NCBI GenBank assembly: GCA_900754175.1
Contig: CAAEBS010000112.1
Coordinates: 1 to 10,745, forward strand
Reading direction: 5' to 3'
Source of the DNA: Clostridia bacterium
GTDB lineage: Bacteria; Bacillota; Clostridia; Oscillospirales; CAG-272
DNA length: 10,745 bases
Shown: in pieces, positions 1 to 7,031 of the stretch
How positions within the stretch are numbered: position 1 is the first letter of the stretch
Layout of the letters: each line of letters starts with the position of its first letter
Notes under the pieces: model-generated
What the model was told of the DNA's origin: nothing
The model's database searches: none
What the model saw: only the letters and a program-made list of their open reading frames with translations
Translations under genes and position numbers: made by a program

Positions 1-2288
1 CATGCGGAGCCGGAATCGGCAGCGGCGATCAAGACGGACAGAACAACTCGGAAGATGCGTATCATATCGAGATTTCCGGTGGAACGGTCAACGCTTGGAG
101 TAACTATGCCGGCGCGGGCATCGGCGGCGGAAGAAACGGTTCGGGCCGTGACATTTCCATCACCGGCGGCAATGTGAAGGCGCAGGGCTGGTGGGGCGCG
201 GGCATCGGCGGCGGCATGAACGGCGACAGCGGGAACATTCTGATCAAGGACACAACGCTTACTGCGCAGTCCCTCCCGCTTTATCCGAACCCCCAGTATG
301 AAGACGCAGCCATTAGCGGTGGTCCTGCAGTCGCGGTCGGAAGAGGCTCAAACCGTTTAAGCTGGACGTCGGTGCTGTTCAACCCGGAGTTTGGACTGCT
401 TCATGAAGAGAACGTCAAAATCGGAGCCTCGGACGGGAAGACCGTGCAGCTGAGCGCGACAGGGTGGCAGTGGCGCCGCAGTCAGGGACAGTATGAATGG
501 GGCTGGGGAACCACGACGGAGCTTCTCATCCCCAACGAAAATGGGCGCGTGGACCTGCAGCGGCTGAGCCTGCCGTATGCCTGCAATTACGGCCGTGTGA
601 TCGGCAAGCTGGAGCTGCGCTGCTATGAAAGCACATGCAGCCATGAATTTGGCTGGGTGAACAGGGACGGCTGCCACATTTGGGCCTGTGTGAACTGCGG
701 CGCACGAGACCCCGCCGCGGAAAACTCCAAACAAAACGCCAAACACATTCCCGGCGACTGGAGCAATCAGAAGCAGCTCTGCACTGTGTGCGGCCATGTG
801 ATGGGAACGGACACGAAGGCGCCGGTGCTGGAGGGTTTGAAGGACGGTGAGAGCTACGCCGTCGAGGATACCATCGATGGAAATCCCGGCGCGTACACCT
901 TCACCGTGAGCGACCCGGCTGCATCGGGAGAGACGTCCTCCGGCATCAAGTCGGTGACCATCAACGGCGAGCCGCAAGACGGTCCCACCTATTCTCTCCC
1001 CGCACCCGACGGCGGCAACAATGACGCAGGAGCGGAATATACCGTGGTTGCGACTGACAATGCGGGAAACGAGACTACGGCGACAGTCAGAACATACAGG
1101 CGGCACCACGTGAAGGTAATCAGCGGCATAGAAAACGGTAAAACCTATTGCGAAGCGCAGACGGTTACAATTAACGAGAAGTATATAGATACAGTTACCG
1201 TAAACGGAACGGCGGTCACGCTTGACGAAGGAGGCAGATTTGTTCTCTCTCCGGCAAACGGCAAGCAGAAAATCGTTGTTACCGACAAAGCGGGCAACAC
1301 CGCCGAAATGACCGTAACGGTCAACGACGGGCATACTCTGCTTGCGGATGATAACGACTGCACAACGCCTGTTTGCTGTAAATTCTGCAATGCGGAAGTA
1401 ATTGCGGCTAAAAGTCATCGCTTCACGGGAAATTGGCAGAACGACGAGACCGACCATTGGCATATCTGTCAAAATGAAAATTGCACCGTTACAGATACGA
1501 AAACTGCGCACAGCGGAGATGACGACGGCAACTGCCTGACAGCAGTTGTTTGTGAGTGCGGATATGTTATTACGGCGGCAAAGCCCGCGCATACGTTCAA
1601 CGAGTGGACATCGAACGGCAATGGTACACACACCCGCAAATGCACGGGAGTCGGCTGTAATGGCATTGAAACCGAGAATTGTTCCGGTGGAAAAGCTACC
1701 TGCACCGAGCAGGCAGTCTGCACGGTATGTCATACCGGGTACGGCGAACCGGATGCAAACCATCACACCGGAATAGAAATGGTAGATGCGGTACCTGCAA
1801 CGGCGGCAAGCACGGGAACGGTTGCGCACTGGCGTTGTACCGCATGCGGCAAGCTTTTTGCCGACGCAGACGGAAAGCGGGAGATCCGTTCCGAGGACAC
1901 CGTTACAAAGAAGCTTGCGCCGTCGATTCTTGACGGAGTGAACAGTGAGTGGAGGAAAGGCGATGAAAACGGACTGACCTTCAGCTCCGACGCGGCATTC
2001 TCCGACTTTGTCGATGTGCTTGTGGACGGAAAGACCGTCGCTTCCGAAAATTATGAAAGGCGAGCGGGCGGTATCATCGTTGAGCTCAAGGCGAGCTATC
2101 TTGCCACACTTGCGGAGGGCGAGCATACCCTTACCATTCGCTCGACCAGCGGTGATGCAACCGCCCGATTCACGATTGCGGCAAGCAATTCGACGAACGC
2201 TTGGGTTTGGATTATCATTGGCTCTATTGCTCTCGGAATTGGAGTAACGGTTGCCGTATTCGTTGTCCGCAAGAGAAAAACAGCATAA
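1..2288 (+). CDS. C-terminal part of a large membrane-anchored surface protein with GAGIGGG repeats, Ig-like and CxxC modules (5' partial)
   Basis: The reading frame is open from the window edge (frame starting at base 3), so the N-terminus and any signal peptide lie outside; about 761 residues are visible. Bases 3-275 encode three repeats of about 27-35 residues built on GAGIGGG...ISGGxVxA, likely turns of a beta-helix-like stalk. Bases 807-1110 and 1113-1335 encode two Ig-like domains, each ending in a TDxAGN motif. Bases 1366-1890 encode several modules with CxxC pairs (CKFC, CTVC, CTAC) alternating with His/Trp-rich stretches, common in surface proteins of gut Firmicutes. A further beta-rich domain follows. 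The C-terminus is a 22-residue membrane segment (2202-2267) and a basic RKRK tail. No LPxTG motif precedes it, so anchoring is by the membrane helix and not by sortase. The role may be adhesion or glycan binding; the ligand is unknown. A terminator follows within 50 bases. Confidence 0.8.
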   Translation, partial: CGAGIGSGDQDGQNNSEDAYHIEISGGTVNAWSNYAGAGIGGGRNGSGRDISITGGNVKAQGWWGAGIGGGMNGDSGNILIKDTTLTAQSLPLYPNPQYEDAAISGGPAVAVGRGSNRLSWTSVLFNPEFGLLHEENVKIGASDGKTVQLSATGWQWRRSQGQYEWGWGTTTELLIPNENGRVDLQRLSLPYACNYGRVIGKLELRCYESTCSHEFGWVNRDGCHIWACVNCGARDPAAENSKQNAKHIPGDWSNQKQLCTVCGHVMGTDTKAPVLEGLKDGESYAVEDTIDGNPGAYTFTVSDPAASGETSSGIKSVTINGEPQDGPTYSLPAPDGGNNDAGAEYTVVATDNAGNETTATVRTYRRHHVKVISGIENGKTYCEAQTVTINEKYIDTVTVNGTAVTLDEGGRFVLSPANGKQKIVVTDKAGNTAEMTVTVNDGHTLLADDNDCTTPVCCKFCNAEVIAAKSHRFTGNWQNDETDHWHICQNENCTVTDTKTAHSGDDDGNCLTAVVCECGYVITAAKPAHTFNEWTSNGNGTHTRKCTGVGCNGIETENCSGGKATCTEQAVCTVCHTGYGEPDANHHTGIEMVDAVPATAASTGTVAHWRCTACGKLFADADGKREIRSEDTVTKKLAPSILDGVNSEWRKGDENGLTFSSDAAFSDFVDVLVDGKTVASENYERRAGGIIVELKASYLATLAEGEHTLTIRSTSGDATARFTIAASNSTNAWVWIIIGSIALGIGVTVAVFVVRKRKTA

Positions 2289-2336
2289 TCGGGCGAAAGT
2301 AAAAGCGAAAACATAAACACATACAACTGCAAAAAG

Positions 2337-2364
2337 CACCCAGCTGAAAAGTTGGGTGTTTTTT
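2337..2364 (+). terminator. Intrinsic terminator of the surface protein gene
   Basis: A 9-bp stem (2337-2345 with 2350-2358, containing one G-T wobble) closed by a GAAA tetraloop is followed by six T. It lies 48 bases after the surface protein stop codon and ends 30 bases before the next gene start, so it should separate that gene from the mobile-element remnant. Confidence 0.85.
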
Positions 2365-2394
2365 GTTTCAAAATTCAAAGAAAGGAGTCTCAAT

Positions 2395-3020
2395 TTGAGC
2401 AACGAATCAATCAATGCAGAAGAAAAACAGGAACCACTGTCCATCTCTTCTTCTGCCGTTCCGAATGCATCGGTCAGGGTAATCAGCATGGCGGATGTTC
2501 CTTTGCTTGAGGTTGACTGGCTGTGGAAACCGGATGTGCCGTTGTCCTTATCGGACATCTGAATAAGGCAACGGGTTCGGGTTCTGCCTATCGAGGACTC
2601 GGCTCAATGGACTTTCGCACCGCCGCAAGAAGCGTTTTGCTTGTCGGTCGATTGCGAAAAGAGCCGAATGTCCGAGTCATTATTCATGACAAATCTTCTC
2701 TCGCTCCCGATGGAAAAGCAATTGCTTTCAATCTCGGAAATGAGGAAGGCTTCCATTGGCTTGATGGTTACGATGGCATTACAAGCGAGGAATTGCTTGG
2801 AGGCTTCGGAGGAAGGTCGGACAGCAAGACCGCACAAGCCGAAGAATTGATACGCTCGGTTCTGGCGGACGGAAACGCCGTTCCTTGCGATCTTATCTTC
2901 CGGCGGGCTGCTGAGCTCGGCATCTCCCAACGAACGGTAAACGAAGCCAAAAAGCAAGTGTCGGGCATAAAAACGAGCAAGTCCGGCATCAAGTGGTACT
3001 GGAAAATAACAAACGAATGA
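2395..3020 (+). pseudogene. RepA/RecA-like AAA-family ATPase of a mobile element, internally deleted and frameshifted
   Basis: The gene starts at TTG 2395, with a strong AAAGGAG ribosome binding site at 2381-2387 and 7 bases of spacing. The N-terminal frame gives ...VISMADVPLLEVDWLW, the usual opening of RecA-fold ATPases carried by Clostridial integrative elements. In that family WLW is followed by YPYIPxGK and a Walker A GDPGEGKT motif. Here, around 2526, the frame runs out and the +2 frame takes over at TGCAVVLIGHLNK, a motif from well past Walker B. It continues through RGLGSMDF, the KSSLAP segment and a C-terminal winged-helix-like tail (ISQRTVNEAKK...KWYWK) to the stop at 3018-3020. The missing piece, roughly 150 codons by memory of the family, includes Walker A and Walker B, so no active ATPase can be made. 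The upstream ORF alone would yield only a short dead peptide. The downstream C-terminal frame could start at GTG 2523 but lacks a ribosome binding site. Confidence 0.8.
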
Positions 3021-3296
3021 AGATTGTAACATTGCAAAGTGTCAGGCTTTGCATTCTTTTTTCTGCATTCTTCCTTCAAGATTGCAGAATGAAGATTGCG
3101 CCGTAGTGTCCTTTGCATTGTTGCATTCTTCCCGACAGCAACAGAGAGTCGCGGTTATCCCGTGGCTCTTTTTCTCTGCCTTGCAGAGAGCCAGCATCGC
3201 CTTTGGCTGTACGCCACCGCTGAAGCGGTGCCGTCCGCCTTCGACTGCTGGGCGGGCAGAAGCCCTGCACCCACTTTATTCTGAAAGGAGCATCGC
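3021..3296 (+). other. Mobile-element spacer with repeats and hairpins; candidate oriT region
   Basis: This 276-base gap precedes mobC, a usual place for a transfer origin. A 12-bp direct repeat GAATGAAGATTG occurs at 3015-3026 and 3087-3098. GCATTCTT occurs three times (3051-3058, 3065-3072, 3123-3130). TTCTGCA at 3061-3067 is inverted at 3083-3089. Two hairpins stand out. The first, at 3163-3193, has an outer stem TGGCT/AGCCA and an inner stem CTCTGC/GCAGAG with loop CTT. The second, at 3215-3230, is CACCGC-TGAA-GCGGTG. I see no coding gene or clear promoter here. Calling this oriT rests on position and repeat structure only; I cannot point to a nick site. Confidence 0.35.
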
Positions 3297-3605
3297 ATGA
3301 AAGACAGGCGATTGAACTTCCGTCTTGCACAGTGGCAAGACGAGATCATCCGTACAAAAGCGCAGGAAGCCGGACGGAGCATATCGGATTATGTTCTGCA
3401 CTGCGCTTTGGGAAAAGACATTTACAATTACAATGGGCTGTATGCCCTGGCTTCACAGATCAAGCGAATCAACAACAACCTGAATCAGCTGGTAATCCTC
3501 GCAAGACAGGGACGCATTCAGATTGCGGGAGTAGAATCGATTCGGGAAGAGCTTGCCGAAATGAACGGAACCTTGAATCGAGAACTGAGAAATGCGAGGG
3601 ACTGA
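3297..3605 (+). CDS. mobC: MobC-like relaxosome accessory protein
   Basis: This 102-residue protein starts at ATG 3297 with AAAGGAG at 3284-3290 (6-base spacing). Its N-terminus (RRLNFRLAQWQDEIIRTKAQEAGRSISDYV in outline) matches the ribbon-helix-helix DNA-binding fold of MobC-type proteins: a short strand, then a helix with the GRSISDYV turn near residues 26-33. The second half holds the family's hallmark segment IKRINNNLNQLVILAR (residues 55-70), followed by a helical tail. Proteins of this family bind the transfer origin and help the relaxase open and nick DNA. The stop codon is one base before the relaxase ATG, so the two genes are co-translated. Length and motifs look intact, but its partner relaxase is truncated, so it is probably a relic. 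Confidence 0.85.
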   Translation: MKDRRLNFRLAQWQDEIIRTKAQEAGRSISDYVLHCALGKDIYNYNGLYALASQIKRINNNLNQLVILARQGRIQIAGVESIREELAEMNGTLNRELRNARD

Positions 3606-3606
3606 A

Positions 3607-4254
3607 ATGGCAATCGTACACTTTGTAAACCGTCCCCGTTCCCAAACCAAAGCAGGGATGCTGTTTGTCCTCCGGTACTGCATATCAGATAAAAAGACTG
3701 TCGATGCGGACGGGGAAAAATATGTGTCCGGTATAAACTGTGTTCCGCAGAGTGCCTATGCGGAATTCATTTCGACCAAGAAGATCTTCGGGAAGAATGA
3801 CGGCAGGCAGTACTATCACTTCGTACAGTCTTTTCCCGTGGGCGAAAATATCACGCCGAAAGTCGCTCATGAAATAGCCTGCCGCTTTGCAACCGAGCCG
3901 GAGATATTCAAGGGGTATGAAATCACGGTTGCAACACACTGTGACCGTGACCATATTCACTCGCATTTCGTTATGAACAGTGTAAGCATGGAGAGCGGCA
4001 GAAAGTTTCACATCAGCACCGCAGACATTGAAAAGCTCATGCAGATCTCGGACGACATCATTCGTGAGTATGGGCTGTCAGTGCTGGAACCGCGAACGAA
4101 GGATAAGTGTGTAAAAGCAATCGGCAATAACGAAATGCACACCTTGCAAAGCGGTCAGAGCTGGAAGCTGGAGCTTGCAATCACAATCGACCAGTGTATG
4201 AAGCTGGCAAAATCAAAAAAACATTTCATTTGGCTGGTGGAGCAAGGGGGCTAA
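3607..4254 (+). CDS. Relaxase/mobilization nuclease, C-terminally truncated
   Basis: The start is ATG 3607, with GAGGG at 3596-3600; the upstream in-frame ATG at 3592 lies inside mobC and is less likely. The product has 215 residues. It carries the pfam03432-type relaxase domain: N-terminal MAIVHFVNRPRS, a candidate nicking tyrosine Y24 in VLRYCIS, and the metal-binding three-histidine motif HCDRDHIHSH at residues 111-120. The conserved GQSWKLELAITIDQCMKLA stretch follows at 183-201. Intact relatives continue after HFIxLMExxGY for well over a hundred residues. Here the stop TAA (4252-4254) falls exactly where MATE-derived sequence begins, so the stop was created by a rearrangement. The catalytic domain survives but the C-terminal part is gone; transfer activity is doubtful. 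Confidence 0.85.
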   Translation: MAIVHFVNRPRSQTKAGMLFVLRYCISDKKTVDADGEKYVSGINCVPQSAYAEFISTKKIFGKNDGRQYYHFVQSFPVGENITPKVAHEIACRFATEPEIFKGYEITVATHCDRDHIHSHFVMNSVSMESGRKFHISTADIEKLMQISDDIIREYGLSVLEPRTKDKCVKAIGNNEMHTLQSGQSWKLELAITIDQCMKLAKSKKHFIWLVEQGG

Positions 4255-5440
4255 CCGCAATGTTGATAACAAAACTTCTTGCCACATTCAGAAGGATCGC
4301 CTGCACCGAGCGCTTTGTGGAATAGAAACAAGCGGAGATCAAAGTATTCAAGCCCGAAACAACAAATGCCCATGCGTACTGCGGCATATATTTTACGGTT
4401 GCGTCAATGATATCGCCCTCCGCTCCGAACAACATACTGACCGGACGGGCAAAAATAACGGCAAACACCACACACAGTGAACTGCCGATCAGGCTGATCA
4501 ACATTCCGCTACGGAAATAGAATTTCAGGTCGCCTTCTTCCTTTGCGCCATAAGACTGTCCGAACAACGGCTGTAAGCCTTCAGAAGTGCCGAACAATAC
4601 TGCCATGGCAAACGACGCAACATAGGAAATAACCGCAAAGGTATCCACGCCCTCACTGCCGAGGTTGGCAAGCAGAACATGATTGAGGCAAATCGTGGTC
4701 ACGGGCGTTGCAAACTGTGCGATCATCTCCGGAAGTCCACGGAAGATCACCTTACGGAACAGTTTGGCTTCCGGCTTATATTTGCGAATACGAAGCGCAC
4801 CTTTGCGAAGAATGAAGTGTGCAAGAACGATCAGCCACGATATCGTCTGCGAAATACCGGTTGCAATCGCCGCTCCCATGATTCCCATTTGCAGAGGAAA
4901 GACGAAAAGCCAATCGAGAAAAATATTCAGAACCGTGCTTACGACCGTCGCAACAGCGACCAGCACGGGGGATCCGTCATTGCGGCAGAAGCTCTGGAAG
5001 TTGACAGACAGTGCGGACGGAATGGCAAAAAGTGCCCAGAAGAACATGTACTCCCTGACCATAGGGAGGTAAGCCTCATCTGCGCCAAGCATCCGGCACA
5101 GCGGTGTTGCACACACCGTGCCAAGCAGGGTTATGACCACAGCAATCAGAAAGTTTGCGGTCAGCGAGTGCATGAAAGCCTGATTGGCGCCTTCACTGTC
5201 GTGTCTGCCAAGACGGATGGCAGTGACGGTAACACCGCCGATGGAAGTCAGCATATTGAGCGCTGTGGCAATCATGACAAACGGCATGGCAATATTTACA
5301 GCGCCAAGTGCACTGGAACCGATTCCACGACCGACAAAAATACCGTCAATGATGGTAAACAGGAAAATGCACGCATTCGTCAGAATGGCGGGCAGAACGT
5401 ATTTTAAAAGCGTTTTGGTTCTTGATCTGGATTCAGACAT
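4226..5440 (-). CDS. MepA-like MATE family multidrug/cation efflux transporter, C-terminally truncated
   Basis: The start ATG is at 5440 (product begins MSESRSRTKTLLKYVLPAIL), chosen because AAAGGAG lies at 5451-5457 with 10-base spacing; a longer in-frame extension to 5545 has no comparable site. The 404-residue membrane protein has the MATE layout: two bundles of hydrophobic helices, the first opening with IDGIFVGRGIGSSALGAVNI and the second with VISYVASFAMAVLFGTSEGLQPLFGQSYGA in outline. MATE proteins export cationic drugs using Na+ or H+ gradients. Family members are usually about 440-460 residues. Here homology ends at RSFVINIAV, and the last eight residues (SPLAPPAK, 4229-4252) are the antisense of the relaxase gene. 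The final one to two helices are missing, so function is uncertain. The promoter, leader structure and terminator upstream look intact. Confidence 0.85.
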   Translation of the reverse strand: MSESRSRTKTLLKYVLPAILTNACIFLFTIIDGIFVGRGIGSSALGAVNIAMPFVMIATALNMLTSIGGVTVTAIRLGRHDSEGANQAFMHSLTANFLIAVVITLLGTVCATPLCRMLGADEAYLPMVREYMFFWALFAIPSALSVNFQSFCRNDGSPVLVAVATVVSTVLNIFLDWLFVFPLQMGIMGAAIATGISQTISWLIVLAHFILRKGALRIRKYKPEAKLFRKVIFRGLPEMIAQFATPVTTICLNHVLLANLGSEGVDTFAVISYVASFAMAVLFGTSEGLQPLFGQSYGAKEEGDLKFYFRSGMLISLIGSSLCVVFAVIFARPVSMLFGAEGDIIDATVKYMPQYAWAFVVSGLNTLISACFYSTKRSVQAILLNVARSFVINIAVSPLAPPAK

Positions 5441-5531
5441 TTTTTTGATTCTCCTTTGATTTCTTATGTGTGTTATATCGGTTGGTATCTTCCTCTCCGG
5501 AAATTTCTGCGTGTTCTTTGTAAGTAAAGCC

Positions 5532-5582
5532 CTACGGAGCCGCACGTATCGCTTCTGTGGTTATGTTACTTTTCTTTTTCAT
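5532..5582 (-). CDS. Candidate 16-residue leader peptide upstream of the MATE gene
   Basis: Between the leader terminator and the MATE start is a short ORF, MKKKSNITTEAIRAAP, starting at ATG 5582 and ending with TAG at 5534-5532. A strong GGAGG (5587-5591) precedes it, though with only 4 bases of spacing. It lies about 90 bases before the MATE ATG, in the transcript that results only if the terminator is read through. Short leader ORFs before resistance genes often act by ribosome stalling. The C-terminal R-A-A-P loosely resembles the RAGP/RAPP arrest motifs of SecM and ApdA, but this may be chance. Translation and function are unproven. Confidence 0.4.
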   Translation of the reverse strand: MKKKSNITTEAIRAAP

Positions 5583-5592
5583 AAAACCTCCG

Positions 5593-5633
5593 AAAAAAAT
5601 AAAGCCCGGTTCTGCGTACGCAGTAACCGGGCT
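5593..5633 (-). terminator. Intrinsic terminator in the MATE leader
   Basis: On the minus strand the arms AGCCCGGTT and AACCGGGCT (5625-5633 and 5603-5611) enclose a self-complementary CTGCGTACGCAG core, giving a nearly uninterrupted hairpin followed by TTTATTTTTTT (5593-5602). It sits inside the leader, after the structured aptamer-like region and before the MATE gene, so it should work as a regulated attenuator. The T tract is on the minus side only. A competing small hairpin, CGGG-TGAG-CCCG in minus sense (5628-5639), would capture one terminator arm and could act as antiterminator. Confidence 0.85.
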
Positions 5634-5700
5634 CACCCGACATCTTCCATTGACCCTTCTTCCGTTTTTACGGGTAGGTGCTACGGCACACGGGTCGTTC
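5634..5700 (-). promoter_or_regulatory. Candidate guanidine-IV (mepA motif) riboswitch aptamer
   Basis: In minus sense this leader segment folds into a five-pair closing stem (5692-5696 with 5652-5656) around two small hairpins: GUGC-CGUA-GCAC (5686-5689 with 5678-5681) and CCGU-AAAA-ACGG (5670-5673 with 5662-5665, read on the opposite strand). A stretch UGGAAGAUGUCGGGUG leads directly into the terminator. Known biology: the mepA motif, or guanidine-IV class, lies upstream of mepA-type MATE genes in Clostridia and controls termination. Gene context, size and the adjoining terminator fit well. I assign the class from context and partial memory of the motif, not from a covariance search; another ligand or class is possible. 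Confidence 0.55.
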
Positions 5701-5727
5701 GATGAATGTTCTATTCAGTAAAGCAGC

Positions 5728-5756
5728 ATTATATCACGCTTTATTTTGAATGTCAA
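5728..5756 (-). promoter_or_regulatory. Perfect-consensus sigma-A promoter for the MATE leader
   Basis: On the minus strand TTGACA (5756-5751) and TATAAT (5733-5728) are separated by exactly 17 bases, with TG one base before the -10. Transcription would begin near 5721, giving a leader of about 280 bases that contains the aptamer-like region, the terminator and the small ORF. Such a strong promoter fits control by premature termination and not by initiation. Confidence 0.85.
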
Positions 5757-5766
5757 TAGAAAAACA

Positions 5767-5788
5767 AAAAATAAATTCAATTATTTTT
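5767..5788. repeat. AT-rich inverted repeat between divergent promoters
   Basis: AAAAATAA (5767-5774) and TTATTTTT (5781-5788) form a perfect 8-bp dyad around ATTCAA. It lies upstream of both the minus-strand MATE promoter and the plus-strand promoter at 5833. It could be an operator or simply an AT-rich upstream element. Confidence 0.35.
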
Positions 5789-5832
5789 CAGCGTTTTTCC
5801 AATGTTAAATATTTGCGTCTGCCCGAAAGCGG

Positions 5833-5861
5833 TTGACTATTCCGGTGAAACGTGTTATAAT
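5833..5861 (+). promoter_or_regulatory. Promoter of the membrane-anchored propeller protein gene
   Basis: TTGACT (5833-5838) and TATAAT (5856-5861) have 17-base spacing, with GTG just before the -10. Transcription would start near 5868, leaving an untranslated leader of about 78 bases before ATG 5946. Confidence 0.8.
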
Positions 5862-5945
5862 AACGGTGTTGCGGCGCCATAGTGCGACATATTTGCGGTA
5901 TCCCCAAAGGAAAAACGAAGTGCCGTGGCAGAAAGGAAGAAAATT

Positions 5946-6986
5946 ATGTCACAGGAAAAAACAGTATCCGGATGGCGAAAGCCTCTCAAGGTGATTCTCG
6001 TCATTCTTTGTTGCCTTATCGGGCTTGTACTTCTTCTGCTCCTCGGAATCAGAGCTTATTTCCGGCTTTCCGTAAGCGAGTATTACAGGAATTCGGAAAA
6101 AACGTTTGTCATCCCCGGACTTTCTGACGGTATGATCCACCAGGGTCTCGCATACGACAGCGAAAACGACACGTTCCTGATAACCGGTTACCGAACCGAC
6201 GGCAACGCTTCCCAGGTATCGGTCGTATCTAGGGCAGACGGCAAGGAAGTCAAGCGGCTGAATCTTGCCAACCAAGACGGAAGCGCTTTCACGGGTCACG
6301 TCGGCGGTATCACCGTGCACGGAAATTACGTATACGTCGCAGACAGCAAAGGATTGGTCGCTTTCAACCGGGCTGACGTCGTTGCCGCATCGGACGGTGA
6401 CAGCGTAAAATCGGTCGGTCTTTTCAAAACATCGACGGAGGATGATTCTCTCGGCGTAGCTTTCACCCACGTGGAGGGCGACACGATATACGTCGGCGAG
6501 TTCTACCGTGAGGAAAACTATCCGACCCCCGATTCGCACAAATACAAGACAGCGGCAGGAGACGAAAACACCGCCCTCATCCTTGCTTACAAACTTGACG
6601 ATACGGCGTCTCTCGGCATTTCCGACCGGATCGAATACGCATATTCCATCCCCGCCCTTGTGCAGGGTATGTGCTTTGATGCAGACGGAAAGATCTATCT
6701 TTCCACGTCTTATGCGGTTGCGTTCTCGCACATTTACAGCTACGATCCTACCAAAGAGGAGGGCAGCATAACCGTCCTCGGTCAGACCGTTCCCCGCTAC
6801 GTGCTTGACAGCTCCACGCAGATAAACGATATCAAGCTTGCTCCCATGGCGGAGGAGATTGTAATCGTGGACGGAAAGCTCTACACCATGTGTGAATCGG
6901 CGACCAACAAGTACATATTCGGCAAATTCACCTCCGCAAAGTACTGCTACGCTACAGATATATCGAAATACAAGCAGGACAAATAA
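5946..6986 (+). CDS. Membrane-anchored extracellular beta-propeller-like protein of unknown function
   Basis: The start is ATG 5946, preceded by AAAGGA at 5932-5937 with 8-base spacing; a GTG at 5925 would lie upstream of that site. The 346-residue product has a short basic cytoplasmic tail, one hydrophobic segment (residues about 15-35), and an extracellular remainder. That part shows recurring propeller-blade-like patterns: HQGLAYDSENDTFLITGY (66-82 region), GGITVHGNYVYVADSKGLVAF (120-140) and QGMCFDADGKIYLSTSYA. These resemble SMP-30/YncE-type beta-propellers, in which four-stranded blades surround a binding pocket. No lipobox or catalytic set can be recognised, so enzyme activity is not claimed. 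The gene is monocistronic, with its own promoter and a strong terminator after it. Substrate or partner is unknown. Confidence 0.75.
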   Translation: MSQEKTVSGWRKPLKVILVILCCLIGLVLLLLLGIRAYFRLSVSEYYRNSEKTFVIPGLSDGMIHQGLAYDSENDTFLITGYRTDGNASQVSVVSRADGKEVKRLNLANQDGSAFTGHVGGITVHGNYVYVADSKGLVAFNRADVVAASDGDSVKSVGLFKTSTEDDSLGVAFTHVEGDTIYVGEFYREENYPTPDSHKYKTAAGDENTALILAYKLDDTASLGISDRIEYAYSIPALVQGMCFDADGKIYLSTSYAVAFSHIYSYDPTKEEGSITVLGQTVPRYVLDSSTQINDIKLAPMAEEIVIVDGKLYTMCESATNKYIFGKFTSAKYCYATDISKYKQDK

Positions 6987-7031
6987 GGTTCCCGTGCAGG
7001 GGCTTTCACGCACCGCCTTTCCGGCAATGCG

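Noticed and set aside
2180..2288. Sortase-anchored surface protein
   Set aside because: No LPxTG-like motif is found before the C-terminal hydrophobic segment; the sequence before it is AASNSTN.
357..2558. 733-codon open frame on the minus strand opposite the surface protein gene
   Set aside because: It mirrors the codon bias of the plus-strand gene, has Cys/Arg-rich non-protein-like composition, no ribosome binding site, and crosses the terminator at 2337-2364.
3015..3130. CRISPR array suggested by repeated GCATTCTT and GAATGAAGATTG
   Set aside because: The repeats are too short and irregularly spaced, and no cas gene is present; a transfer-origin or decayed repeat explanation fits better.
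5466..5705. 79-codon plus-strand ORF in the MATE leader
   Set aside because: It lies opposite the structured leader and terminator, lacks a ribosome binding site and has no protein-like features.
5949..7013. 354-codon open frame antisense to the propeller gene
   Set aside because: The plus-strand gene has promoter, ribosome binding site, membrane segment and terminator; the antisense frame has none and no recognisable domains.
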